Part shown: positions 16,790-25,124 of the stretch, piece by piece | How positions within the stretch are numbered: position 1 is the stretch's first letter | Layout of the letters: each line of letters opens with the position of its first letter | Source: Pseudomonas vlassakiae | GTDB taxonomy: Bacteria > Pseudomonadota > Gammaproteobacteria > Pseudomonadales > Pseudomonadaceae | Length of the DNA: 64,000 nucleotides | Direction: 5' to 3' | Assembly (NCBI RefSeq): GCF_014269035.2 | Contig: NZ_JABWRP020000009.1 | Coordinates: 160,432-224,431, forward strand | Made by a program: the position numbers and the translations under genes | The notes under the pieces: generated by a model | The model's database searches: none | The model's input: only the letters and a program-made list of their open reading frames with translations | Told to the model about the DNA's origin: nothing

Positions 16790-17737
16790 ATGTCGGACCT
16801 TTCCTTTTCCCACGTTTGCAACTGGCTCAAGTTCCGCCACCTGTTGCTGATCGAGACCCTCGGGCGCACGCACAACATGCACGTGGCGGCGCAGCAGATG
16901 AACCTGACCCAGCCGGCGATCAGCAAGATGCTCAAGGAAATCGAGCACTTGCTCGGCTTCGCCCTGTTCGAACGGCTGCCGCGCAGCATGCCGCCAACGG
17001 CGCTTGGCGAGCAGGTGCTGCGCTACGCCCAGGTAGCGTTGAACGATGCGCGCAACTTCGTCGACCAGATCGACAGCCTGCGCCAGGGCGGCCACGGGCA
17101 GTTGAAGGTAGGCGGCATTTTCGCCGCCACCGCCGTGGCGCTGCCCGATGCCATCGTCGCGATCAAGCAGCGCAAGCCGTTGCTGTCGATCGAGGTGGTG
17201 GAGCAGACCAGTGATCACCTGATGGCCATGCTCGAAGACAAGCAGCTGCACCTGGCCGTGGCGCGTTTCACCGACGTGTCCCAGCACCAGCGCTTCGACT
17301 TCCAGCCGCTGGCACCGGAACCGTTCTGCTTCGTGGTCAACGACCAGCACCCGCTGAGCGCTGCCGGGCCGGTGACCTTGCCGCAGCTGCTGGAGTGGCC
17401 GTGGATTCTCTACCCCAAGGGCACCCCGATTCGCGGGCGCATGGAGCGGGCCTTCGCTGAGGCGGGCGTGGCCGTGCCGCGCAACACCATCGACACCATC
17501 TCCATGCAGACCTTCCTAAAGGTGCTGCTGGGCGGGCCGATGATCGGCATGTTGCCCCAGGCGATGGTCGAGCCGCACCTGGCCAGCGGGGTGCTGGTCA
17601 ACCTCGACACCCCGCTGCACCTGGCGCCGCAGGACTACGGCATCCTCACCCGCAAGGGCGAGCCGTTGAGCGGCGCGGCGCTGGAGTTCGCCGAGATCCT
17701 GCTGGCCCACGCGGGCCGAGGGGAAGGGGAGCGATAA
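16790..17737 (+). CDS. LysR-family regulator of the sugar-acid locus
   Basis: A 315-residue LTTR resembling the GbpR-type subgroup. The HTH covers LKFRHLLLIETLGRTHNMHVAAQQMNLTQPAISKMLKEIE (about residues 13-52; the segment is split by family pattern). The effector domain starts near LKVGGIFAATAVALPDAI. The ATG at 16790 has AGGGG upstream. It sits between two catabolic units, and a matching dyad occurs on both sides of the gene, so it probably controls both and itself. The inducer is expected to be a sugar acid or 2-keto-3-deoxy acid. Confidence 0.92.
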   Translation: MSDLSFSHVCNWLKFRHLLLIETLGRTHNMHVAAQQMNLTQPAISKMLKEIEHLLGFALFERLPRSMPPTALGEQVLRYAQVALNDARNFVDQIDSLRQGGHGQLKVGGIFAATAVALPDAIVAIKQRKPLLSIEVVEQTSDHLMAMLEDKQLHLAVARFTDVSQHQRFDFQPLAPEPFCFVVNDQHPLSAAGPVTLPQLLEWPWILYPKGTPIRGRMERAFAEAGVAVPRNTIDTISMQTFLKVLLGGPMIGMLPQAMVEPHLASGVLVNLDTPLHLAPQDYGILTRKGEPLSGAALEFAEILLAHAGRGEGER

Positions 17738-17750
17738 CGCGCCGTTATCG
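17732..17750. promoter_or_regulatory. Dyad CGATAAC-N5-GTTATCG (candidate LysR operator 2)
   Basis: A perfect 7+7 inverted repeat that overlaps the LysR stop codon and lies 86 nt before the dehydrogenase start. It shares its core with the dyad at 16756-16770, which argues for one regulator binding both. Confidence 0.65.
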
Positions 17751-17835
17751 GATGATCGATAAATGCCATTGGGAAAGCATCGCACAGCCGCCTAGATTAG
17801 CGACCCATGTCTTTTGCAATGCCGAGGAATCATCC

Positions 17836-19419
17836 ATGACGTCCCACGCAGGCCAGCAATTCATCGGCGGGGTTCGCCGCGCCACCGGTCAGGCGGCCTT
17901 GTACAGTGTCGATGCACGCAGCGGGCAGCCACTGCCAGGCGCGTTCTACCAGGCCAGCGACGAAGAAGTCGATGCCGCTGCCCTGGCCGCTGCAGCTGCC
18001 TACCCCGTGTACCGGGCCTTGCCCGCCGCTCGCCGCGCCGAGTTTCTCGACGCCATCGCCGATGCCCTCGATGCCCTGGGTGACGACTTCATCGCCACCG
18101 TATGCCAGGAAACGGCCTTGCCACCCGCCCGTATCCAGGGTGAGCGGGCGCGTACCAGCGGCCAGCTGAGGCTGTTCGCCACGGTGTTGCGCCGCGGTGA
18201 CTTCCTCGGCGCGCGCATCGACCGTGCGCAGCCCCAGCGTGCCCCGCTGCCGCGCGTGGATATCCGCCAGTGCCGCATGGGCCTGGGGCCGGTCGCAGTG
18301 TTCGGCGCCAGCAACTTCCCCCTGGCGTTTTCCACGGCCGGTGGCGACACCGCTGCGGCGCTGGCCGCCGGCTGCCCGGTGGTGTTCAAGGCCCACAGCG
18401 GCCACATGGCCACGGCGCAGTGGGTGGCCGAGGCGATCGTCGCTGCCGCTGAGCGCTGTGCCATGCCGGCCGGGGTGTTCAACATGATCTACGGTGGCCG
18501 GGTCGGTGAGGCGCTGGTCAAGCACCCGGCCATCCAGGCCGTGGGCTTCACCGGCTCGCTCAAGGGCGGCCGCGCCCTGTGCGACATGGCGGCGGCGCGG
18601 CCGCAACCGATTCCGGTGTTCGCCGAAATGAGCAGCATCAACCCGGTGCTGGTGCTGCCCGGGGCGCTGGCCGCGCGCGGCGAGGCCGTGGCCCGCGAGC
18701 TGGTCGCTTCGGTGGTGCTCGGCTGCGGGCAATTCTGTACCAACCCTGGCCTGGTGCTGGGGGTGCGCTCGCCAGCCTTCAGCGCCTTTGTCGAGCAGCT
18801 GGCTGCGCAGATGGCCGAGCAGCCACCACAGACCATGCTCAACGCCGGCACCCTGGCCAGCTATGCCCACGGTGTGGCCGCGCTCAAGGCGCAGGCCGGC
18901 GTGCGCTTGCTGGCTGGCGCCGAGCAGCAGGGCAACCAGGCCTGGCCGCAGCTGTTCCAGGCGGATGCGCAGCTGTTGCTGGCCGGCGAAGCGCTGCTGC
19001 AGGAGGAAATCTTCGGCCCGGCCACCGTGCTGGTCGAACTCGCCGACCAGGCCCAGCTGCTGGCCGCGCTGCAGGCGCTGGGCGGGCAACTGACCGCCAC
19101 CTTGATCGGCGAGCCGGACGACCTGGCGCACGCCGCGCCGCTGGTGGCCGTGCTCGAACAGAAGGCCGGCCGCGTGTTGGTCAACGGCTACCCGACCGGC
19201 GTCGAGGTGTGCGACGCCATGGTCCATGGCGGCCCGTTCCCGGCCACCTCCGACAGCCGTGGCACCTCGGTTGGTACGCTGGCAATCGACCGTTTCCTGC
19301 GCCCGGTGTGCTACCAGAACTTCCCCGATGCGTTGCTGCCCGAGGCGCTGCGCGATGCCAACCCGCTCGGTTTGCTGCGCCTGGTCGACGGCCAGCCCAG
19401 CCGTGACCCGATTCGCTGA
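17836..19419 (+). CDS. 2,5-dioxovalerate (oxoglutarate semialdehyde) dehydrogenase-type ALDH
   Basis: A 527-residue NAD(P)+ aldehyde dehydrogenase. The start is the ATG at 17836 (GAGGAA upstream), not the longer frame. Key parts are FGASNFPLAFS, the cofactor Lys at 185 (VFKAHSG), FTGSLKGGRAL, general-base E264 (FAEMSSINP) and catalytic C301 (GCGQFCTNPG). The divergent FGASNFP and CTNPG motifs are typical of the semialdehyde dehydrogenases of aldarate/pentonate breakdown, which yield 2-oxoglutarate. Context (dehydratase, FAH enzyme, importer) fits this role. Confidence 0.88.
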   Translation: MTSHAGQQFIGGVRRATGQAALYSVDARSGQPLPGAFYQASDEEVDAAALAAAAAYPVYRALPAARRAEFLDAIADALDALGDDFIATVCQETALPPARIQGERARTSGQLRLFATVLRRGDFLGARIDRAQPQRAPLPRVDIRQCRMGLGPVAVFGASNFPLAFSTAGGDTAAALAAGCPVVFKAHSGHMATAQWVAEAIVAAAERCAMPAGVFNMIYGGRVGEALVKHPAIQAVGFTGSLKGGRALCDMAAARPQPIPVFAEMSSINPVLVLPGALAARGEAVARELVASVVLGCGQFCTNPGLVLGVRSPAFSAFVEQLAAQMAEQPPQTMLNAGTLASYAHGVAALKAQAGVRLLAGAEQQGNQAWPQLFQADAQLLLAGEALLQEEIFGPATVLVELADQAQLLAALQALGGQLTATLIGEPDDLAHAAPLVAVLEQKAGRVLVNGYPTGVEVCDAMVHGGPFPATSDSRGTSVGTLAIDRFLRPVCYQNFPDALLPEALRDANPLGLLRLVDGQPSRDPIR

Positions 19420-19438
19420 TTACCGCTGCTGATAGTCA

Positions 19439-19465
19439 CCCACCGGCTGCGCCTGCAGCGGTGGG
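19439..19465 (+). terminator. GC-rich hairpin between ALDH and MFS genes
   Basis: CCCACCGGCTGC and GCAGCGGTGGG form a stem with one bulged G and a 4-nt loop. No long U tract follows, so it may attenuate or process the transcript rather than end it. Confidence 0.45.
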
Positions 19466-19514
19466 CTTCCAATAACAACAATCAGGCATGCACGACATGC
19501 CACGAGGCTTGGCC

Positions 19515-20882
19515 ATGGCTCATCCATCTGTTGCTCCCAGCGCCGATCAGGCGTTCGAAGACCGTACCTACCGCAAGGTCATCCTGCGTATCCTGCCGAT
19601 CCTGCTGCTGTGTTACATCGCCGCCTACCTTGACCGGGTCAATATCGGCTTCGCCAAGCTGAGCATGCTCGACGACCTGCAGTTCAGCAACACCGTCTAC
19701 GCCCTGGGTGCCAGCGTGTTCTTCTGGGGCTACTTCCTGTTCGAGGTGCCCAGCAACCTGCTGCTGCATCGCTACGGCGCGCGCTTCTGGATCGCCCGGA
19801 TCATGCTGAGCTGGGCGATCATCTCGATGGCGGTCGCGTTCACCCAGCCGTTGGCCGGGTTCTTCCACATCGAGTCCAGCACCATGTTCTACGTGCTGCG
19901 CTTCTTGCTGGGCATCTGCGAGGCCGGTTTCTTCCCCGGCGTGATCCTTTACCTCAACTACTGGTTCCCGACCCATCGGCAGAGCCGGGTCATGTCAGGT
20001 TTCCTCATGGCGATGCCGGTCAGCCTCACCCTCGGTGGGGTGCTATCAGGCTGGCTGATGACGCGCCTGGATGGCTGGCATGACCTGGCCGGCTGGCAGT
20101 GGATGCTGCTGGTCGAGGGCGTGCCTTCGGTGATCATGGCCGTGGTGGTGTTCACCTGCCTGTGCGACAACATCGACAAGGCCGCCTGGCTGTCGGCTGC
20201 GCAGAAGCAGTTGCTCAAGGCCAACCTGCAACAGGAAGCAGACGGCAAGGTCTCGCGGCTCGGCGAGGTGTTCTTCAACCCGCGGGTGTGGCTGCTGGTG
20301 TTGATCCTGCTGACCTTCAATACCGGCTTCTATGGCCTGGCCTTCTGGATGCCGTCGATCATCAAGAGCGCGGGCGTGACCAGCAGCCTGGAGATCGGCC
20401 TGCTGACCGCCATCCCGTACAGCGTGGCGATCGTGGCCATGTTCCTCAATGCGCGCCACTCCAACCGCACCGGCGAGCGCCGCTGGCATGCCGCGATCCC
20501 CGCATTCATCGGCGGCTGCGGGCTGATCCTCAGCGCCGCGTTCGCCCATGACGTCACGCTATCGATCCTGTTCCTGACCGTGGCCGCGTCGGGGGTGCTG
20601 AGCCTGATGCCGATCTTCTGGACCCTGCCGGGCACGGTGTTGTCCGGTGTCGCGGCGGCGGCGGGCATCGGCATGATCAATGCCATCGGCAACCTGTCGG
20701 GCTTCACCGGCTCGATGATCACGGCAATGGCCGAGAACCTGACCGGTAACATCAACGACGGCACCTACGTGTTGGGCCTGTGCCTGTTCGTCAGCGGCTT
20801 GCTGATCCTGGCGATCCCCGCCGCGATGCTCAAGCGTTCGGCTGCCGAGCCGCGCAAGCAACTGGAACTGGAGGCGGCCTGA
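19515..20882 (+). CDS. MFS transporter, ACS (anion:cation symporter) type
   Basis: A 455-residue 12-helix permease. The start is set at the ATG at 19515 because GAGG lies 8 nt upstream; ATGs at 19488 and 19497 are alternatives. The first loop motif YLDRVNIGFAKLSMLDDL and EVPSNLLLHRYGARFWIARI are hallmarks of ACS sugar-acid and dicarboxylate transporters. The cytoplasmic loop between helices 6 and 7 is around KAAWLSAAQKQLLKANL. It follows the dehydrogenase gene and should import the sugar acid processed by this locus (inference from context). Confidence 0.9.
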   Translation: MAHPSVAPSADQAFEDRTYRKVILRILPILLLCYIAAYLDRVNIGFAKLSMLDDLQFSNTVYALGASVFFWGYFLFEVPSNLLLHRYGARFWIARIMLSWAIISMAVAFTQPLAGFFHIESSTMFYVLRFLLGICEAGFFPGVILYLNYWFPTHRQSRVMSGFLMAMPVSLTLGGVLSGWLMTRLDGWHDLAGWQWMLLVEGVPSVIMAVVVFTCLCDNIDKAAWLSAAQKQLLKANLQQEADGKVSRLGEVFFNPRVWLLVLILLTFNTGFYGLAFWMPSIIKSAGVTSSLEIGLLTAIPYSVAIVAMFLNARHSNRTGERRWHAAIPAFIGGCGLILSAAFAHDVTLSILFLTVAASGVLSLMPIFWTLPGTVLSGVAAAAGIGMINAIGNLSGFTGSMITAMAENLTGNINDGTYVLGLCLFVSGLLILAIPAAMLKRSAAEPRKQLELEAA

Positions 20883-20892
20883 GCGGCGCCCG

Positions 20893-21810
20893 TCACAAGG
20901 TGGTCGACTTGCCCATGCGGTCCAGCTCGAACACCTTGCTGCGTTGCAGGCATTCGCGCAGGTGACGCGCCGCCGGGCCAGGCTGGCGCTTGCGATGCCA
21001 CAGCAGGTCCACCCCCACCAGCCAGTCGGTGTGGGGGTAGGCCTCCAGTTGCAACTCCACCAGCTGCCCGCTTTCCAGCTCGCGCTGCACCAACAGGCGC
21101 GGCAGGGTCGCCCAGCCAAGCCCGCCGCGCACCATCTCGACCAGTGCCAGGTAACTCTCCGCCCGCCACAGCTGGCCGGCCCGCAGGTATTCGCTGCTGG
21201 GCAGCTTGTCGGCATGGGCGAAAAACGCCAGCCGGCGATGGGCGTTGAGGTCGGCGAAGCTGACCGGGCACTGCCGCGCCAAGGCGAAGTGCGGGTGGCA
21301 GACGTGGGTCATGATCAGCTTGCCCAGCTGCTGGAAGGCCAGCTCCGGCGGGTAGCCGGGCTGGGCGAAACTCACCCCGAGGTCGGCCTCGCCGGTCAGG
21401 ATCATTTCGCTGACGTCGCCGTGCAGCGGGTGGCGGATCGACAGGTCGACAAACGGAAACGCCGCGTCGAAGCCTCTGAAGGGCGCTATCAGCGGGCCAT
21501 AGGGCACCTCGATCGCCAGGGTCAGCGCGGCTTCCACCTGGCCTGCCAGGCTGTCGGCGCTGCCCTCCAGGGCGTAGCAGCGCTCCAGGATGCCCTCGGC
21601 GCGCAGTAGCAGTTTATGGCCCGCCGCGGTCAAGGCCGGGATGCGGCTGGTGCGGTCGAACAGCTGCACGCCCAGGTCGGTTTCCAGGTTGCTGATGGCC
21701 GCGCTGACCGTCGACTGGGTGCGCCCCAGTCGTCGCGCTGCGGCAGAAAACGAGCCGGCCTGAACGGCGCTGACGAACACCTGCAACTGCTCCAGCGAAA
21801 AGCGCATCAC
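20893..21810 (-). CDS. LysR-family regulator of the NCS2/deaminase cluster
   Basis: A 305-residue LTTR. HTH: FSLEQLQVFVSAVQAGSFSA, then ARRLGRTQSTVSAAISNLE (about residues 4-45). Effector domain from about residue 90 (ALTLAIEVPYGPLIAPF). It is convergent with the MFS gene (10 nt apart) and divergent from the NCS2 permease gene, which lies 178 nt away. The interval contains several short inverted repeats, so it probably regulates the permease-deaminase-hydrolase operon. Confidence 0.92.
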   Translation of the reverse strand: MMRFSLEQLQVFVSAVQAGSFSAAARRLGRTQSTVSAAISNLETDLGVQLFDRTSRIPALTAAGHKLLLRAEGILERCYALEGSADSLAGQVEAALTLAIEVPYGPLIAPFRGFDAAFPFVDLSIRHPLHGDVSEMILTGEADLGVSFAQPGYPPELAFQQLGKLIMTHVCHPHFALARQCPVSFADLNAHRRLAFFAHADKLPSSEYLRAGQLWRAESYLALVEMVRGGLGWATLPRLLVQRELESGQLVELQLEAYPHTDWLVGVDLLWHRKRQPGPAARHLRECLQRSKVFELDRMGKSTTL

Positions 21811-21832
21811 CTGATCCTGTCCACGGGTCGAT

Positions 21833-21877
21833 CCATCGATAGTAACGATGGTTAATCATTTGCTCCATCGGTGATTA
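21833..21877. promoter_or_regulatory. Clustered inverted repeats, candidate LysR operators
   Basis: CCATCG-N7-CGATGG (21833-21851) and TAATCA-N13-TGATTA (21853-21877), with a third CCATCG inside the second repeat. They lie 23-67 nt upstream of the LysR start, in the divergent region. Confidence 0.5.
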
Positions 21878-21988
21878 CTGAGGATTCTTCAGCCAGACAT
21901 CGGCGACAGCTGCCACGCTTCCCTGCGCTGCATGTCACTCCGGGCGCCTTCAACAATAAAAAGAGCCGCACTTCAGGAGATTCACGAC

Positions 21989-23326
21989 ATGAGCCAACCT
22001 GTTATCCATCCCGTGGACGAAATACTGCCTGCGCGGCAGCTGTTCAGCTTCGGCCTGCAGCATGTGCTGGTGATGTACGCCGGTGCCGTCGCCGTGCCAC
22101 TGATTCTGGGCAGTGCCCTGGGGCTGACCCAGGCCCAGGTGGTGACCTTGATCAATGCCAACCTGCTGACCTCGGGTGTCGCCACCTTGCTGCAGACCCT
22201 CGGGTGGTGGCGCTTTGGCGCACGCTTGCCGCTGATCCAGGGCTGCTCGTTCATTGCCCTGGCGCCGATGATCATGATCGGCAAGGAATTCGGGCTGCCT
22301 CACGTGTTCGGTGCGGTGATTGCAGCGGGTGCGCTCACCATGGCCATTGCGCCGCTGTTCAGCCGTTTGCTGCGGTTTTTCCCGCCGGTGGTGATCGGCA
22401 GCCTGATCACCGTCATCGGCATTTCGCTGATGCCGGCCGCCGCCATCTGGCTGGGAGGAGGGCAGCCAGGCAGTGCCGACTTCGGCAAGCCGGCCAACCT
22501 GATGCTGGGCGTGGCGACGGTGGCGATGACGCTGGTGATCCACGCCCGTTTTCGGGGCTTCATCGGTAACCTCAGCGTGCTCCTGGGGCTGATTGCCGGC
22601 AGCGTGGTGGCTGCAGCCTGCGGCATGACCGACTTCAGCCGGGTGGGCGATGCCGCGTGGTTCGAGCTCAGCGCGCCGATGGCGTTCGGCATGCCGCAGT
22701 TCGCCTTCACGCCCGTGCTGATCATGCTGCTGGCGATGCTGGTGATCATGGCCGAGACCACCGGCAACTGCCTGGCCATTGGCAAGCTGACCGGCAAGCC
22801 CACCGACCCGCGCACCCTGGGCAACGCGTTTCGCGCCGATGGCCTGTCGACCCTGCTGGGGGGCCTGTTCAACAGCTTCCCTTACAACGCGTTCACGCAG
22901 AACACCGGCCTGATCGCGCTTTCCGGGGTCAAGAGCCGCTTCGTGGTCGCCGCAGCGGGCGCCATCATGGTGTTGATGGGGCTGTTTCCCAAGCTGGGTG
23001 CGCTGATCGCCAGTGTGCCGACGCCCGTGCTCGGCGGCTGCGCCATCGTGATGTTCGGCATGACCACGGTGGCGGGCATCCAGGAACTGGCCCGCGTCCG
23101 TTTCGAAGGGACCCGCAACGGCCTGGTGGTGGCGGTGTCGGTCAGCATCGGTGTGTTGCCGATGTCGATGCCGGCGCTGTTCGAGCACGTCAGCGGCCCA
23201 CTGAAGCTGGTGCTGGAAAGCGGGATCTTCCTGGCTGCGGTCAGCGCCATCCTGCTCAACCTGCTGCTCAACCGTGAAGCCGCACCCTGCAGCCAGGACG
23301 CGATCGATACCCGCCTGGCCAAGTGA
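21989..23326 (+). CDS. NCS2-family nucleobase:cation symporter
   Basis: A 445-residue xanthine/uracil-type permease with about 14 membrane segments. The start is the ATG at 21989, with AGGAGA 8 nt before. The early QLFSFGLQHVLVMYAGAVAVP and the substrate-binding signatures are present: helix 8 Glu in MAETTGN and helix 10 QNTGLIALSGVKSR, with PTPVLGGCAIVMFGM. The MAETTGN form is close to uric acid/xanthine carriers of the UacT/XanP type. It begins a three-gene operon with a deaminase and a transthyretin-like hydrolase, so a purine or related heterocycle is the likely substrate. Confidence 0.9.
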   Translation: MSQPVIHPVDEILPARQLFSFGLQHVLVMYAGAVAVPLILGSALGLTQAQVVTLINANLLTSGVATLLQTLGWWRFGARLPLIQGCSFIALAPMIMIGKEFGLPHVFGAVIAAGALTMAIAPLFSRLLRFFPPVVIGSLITVIGISLMPAAAIWLGGGQPGSADFGKPANLMLGVATVAMTLVIHARFRGFIGNLSVLLGLIAGSVVAAACGMTDFSRVGDAAWFELSAPMAFGMPQFAFTPVLIMLLAMLVIMAETTGNCLAIGKLTGKPTDPRTLGNAFRADGLSTLLGGLFNSFPYNAFTQNTGLIALSGVKSRFVVAAAGAIMVLMGLFPKLGALIASVPTPVLGGCAIVMFGMTTVAGIQELARVRFEGTRNGLVVAVSVSIGVLPMSMPALFEHVSGPLKLVLESGIFLAAVSAILLNLLLNREAAPCSQDAIDTRLAK

Positions 23327-23340
23327 GCCTGGCTTTTCAT

Positions 23341-23358
23341 GCGCGCCAGCTGGCGCGC
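23341..23358. other. 18-bp perfect palindrome inside the NCS2 operon
   Basis: GCGCGCCAGCTGGCGCGC followed by TTTC, between the permease and deaminase genes. In RNA it would make a short tight hairpin that could lower expression of the downstream genes. Confidence 0.5.
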
Positions 23359-23387
23359 TTTCACCTGCCGTACAAGGAGTAACCGCC

Positions 23388-23891
23388 ATGACATTCACCC
23401 GCTCCGGCGCCGAGCTGTCCGAGTTGGACCTGGCCCTGCTGCGCGAGTCGATCCGCCTGTCCGAGCAATCGCGCAAGGACGGCCGACACCCCTTTGCTGC
23501 CCTGGTGGCCGACGCGCAAGGCCAGATCATCGCCAGCGCCGGCAACAACTCCATGCCCCCGGAGGGCGACCCGACCCAGCATGCCGAGCTGGTCGCAGCG
23601 GCCCGTGCCGCCAGGCTGCTGGCACCGGAACAACTCGCAGGCTGCACCTTGTACACCAGCGCCGAGCCTTGCTGCATGTGTGCTGGCGCGGTGTACTGGA
23701 CCGGCATTGGCCGGGTGGTCTATGCCTTGTCGGAACACGCGTTGCTCGGGCTGACCGGTGCGCACCCGGAAAACCCCACCTTTTCGCTGCCGTGCCGCGA
23801 GGTGTTCGCCCGCGGTCAGCGCACGGTGCAGGTGCATGGCCCGCTGCTGGAGGACGAAGCCGCGACCGCTCACCAGGGGTTCTGGGCATGA
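23388..23891 (+). CDS. Cytidine-deaminase-fold nucleobase deaminase (guanine-deaminase-like)
   Basis: A 167-residue zinc deaminase related to bacillary guanine deaminase and TadA. Zinc ligands and catalytic Glu: H65-A-E67 (TQHAELVAAARAA), and C95/C98 in EPCCMCAGAVYW. ATG at 23388 with AAGGAG 8-9 nt upstream. Overlaps the next gene by 4 nt (ATGA). The C-terminal third (LPCREVFARGQRTVQVHGPLLEDEA) fits guanine-deaminase-like proteins. The exact substrate is unknown; a purine or a related ring is likely given the NCS2 importer. Confidence 0.88.
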   Translation: MTFTRSGAELSELDLALLRESIRLSEQSRKDGRHPFAALVADAQGQIIASAGNNSMPPEGDPTQHAELVAAARAARLLAPEQLAGCTLYTSAEPCCMCAGAVYWTGIGRVVYALSEHALLGLTGAHPENPTFSLPCREVFARGQRTVQVHGPLLEDEAATAHQGFWA

Positions 23892-24238
23892 ACGGCGGCG
23901 TCTCCGTGCACGTGGTGGACATTGCCAGTGGGCGTGCCGCGCAAGGGCTGCGCCTGAGCATCGGCGTCGCGGGCGGCGCGCCGATCGCGCAGGGCATCAT
24001 CGATGCGCGCGGCCAATGGGCGGGGCTGGCGGAGATGAACGCGCTGTTCGGGGCCGGCGTCTATGAAGTGCGTTTGCAGGTGGCCCGGTTTTATCGGGAA
24101 ATGGGGACGCTGTTGCCTGAAATCCCCTTTATCGACGAACTGGTGTACCGCTTCGGGATCGGCGATGCCCAGGCGCACTATCACTTGCCTTTCAAGCTCA
24201 CCGCCTGGGGCGCCAGCTGCTTCCGGGGTGGCGCTTGA
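23888..24238 (+). CDS. Transthyretin-like / 5-hydroxyisourate-hydrolase-family protein
   Basis: A 116-residue TTR-like protein. N-terminal SVHVVDIASGRAAQGLRL carries the first conserved His (H8), and YEVRLQVARFYRE and AHYHLPFKL give the middle parts. True HIU hydrolases end in the tetrapeptide YRGS. Here the end is CFRGGA, so two of those four residues differ. It is coupled to the deaminase gene by ATGA overlap. It may be an HIU hydrolase with a variant active site or an enzyme for a different purine-derived lactam. Confidence 0.75.
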   Translation: MNGGVSVHVVDIASGRAAQGLRLSIGVAGGAPIAQGIIDARGQWAGLAEMNALFGAGVYEVRLQVARFYREMGTLLPEIPFIDELVYRFGIGDAQAHYHLPFKLTAWGASCFRGGA

Positions 24239-24358
24239 CGCTGCGTCTGGCCATGCCTGGCGACTAAATCCGCAGCGATTCATCCTCTTTCTGCTGCTAC
24301 CCGGCGCTGCATGGCTTATCCTTGCGCCACGCAATCAACGTAGAAGCAGTGAAATACG

Positions 24359-24871
24359 ATGGGTTTTGAACAACTAGCTGAGTTACGTGACCGCCTGCGG
24401 TCTGAAAAAGAGCAGCAGGCAAAGGCCGACGCCCCGCGCCCTGCCAAGCGCAAGCCCGCCTCGCAGGCCAGGGCGCGTGAGCAGGACCCGGCGGTGGAAG
24501 CGATCTGGCCACTGCAGAAGCATTTCCCGTTGGCTTTCCCGGTCAACCCGGCGCCCAAGGTGCCGCTCAAGGAGGGCATCTTCAAGGATGCCGAGCAACA
24601 CCTGGAGCTGCTCGGCATCACGGTTGAGCAGCTCAAGCTGGGCATCTCGACCTGGTGCCGGGGCAACCGCTACTGGGCAAGCATGGTCGAAGGTGCTTCG
24701 CGCCTGGACTTGAATGGCCAGCCCGCAGGCGTTGTCACCGCCGGCCAGGCGCTGTACGCCAGGCAACAGGCGGCACGCCAGCGCGGCAAAGGCCGCAAGG
24801 ACCGCGCCAAAGCCAAAGCCGCTGCCCCGGCCCCTGTCGCCGATACCGCAGTGGAACCGACTGCGGACTGA
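24359..24871 (+). CDS. ProQ/FinO-domain RNA-binding protein
   Basis: A 170-residue protein. Residues 1-45 are a Lys/Arg/Ala-rich, coiled-coil-like leader (QLAELRDRLRSEKEQQAKA). The ProQ/FinO domain spans about 45-130: FPLAFPVNPAPKVPLKEGIFKD, then LGITVEQLKLGISTWCRGNRYW and GASRLDLNGQPAG. The C-terminal tail is basic and alanine-rich. These proteins are RNA chaperones that bind structured sRNAs and 3' hairpins. Monocistronic; the start ATG at 24359 lacks a strong Shine-Dalgarno sequence (AGTGAAATACG). Confidence 0.9.
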   Translation: MGFEQLAELRDRLRSEKEQQAKADAPRPAKRKPASQARAREQDPAVEAIWPLQKHFPLAFPVNPAPKVPLKEGIFKDAEQHLELLGITVEQLKLGISTWCRGNRYWASMVEGASRLDLNGQPAGVVTAGQALYARQQAARQRGKGRKDRAKAKAAAPAPVADTAVEPTAD

Positions 24872-24936
24872 GCCCCTTCGCGCTGGGCCCTGCGCCATCT
24901 AACCGGATGGCGCCTGGGCCTGCTCAAATGTGCGAT

Positions 24937-24985
24937 CCCTGTGGAAGCGGGCTGTTCCCGCGAACACGGGCGCAGCCCATTTGCC
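24937..24985. repeat. REP-like repeat pair, degenerate
   Basis: CCCTGTGGAAGCGGGCTGTTCCCGCGAA is an inverted REP half, followed by a second short palindrome around CACGGGCGCAGCCC. It lies after the ProQ-like gene. Confidence 0.5.
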
Positions 24986-25124
24986 ATCCCGTGAAACCAG
25001 GGCGACAGCCATTAGCGCCACTGATCTGGCTTGTCACGCAGCGCACTGAACACCTGAACCTCAGCAGTTACCTCAACAGGGTAGGGCGCCTTTCGGTCGC
25101 CTCTGACACTCGGGAGTTCAACCT

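Noticed and set aside
21950..23707. Minus-strand frame of 585 codons opposite the NCS2 permease
   Set aside because: His/Gln/Arg-rich antisense translation with no domain, opposite a complete permease.
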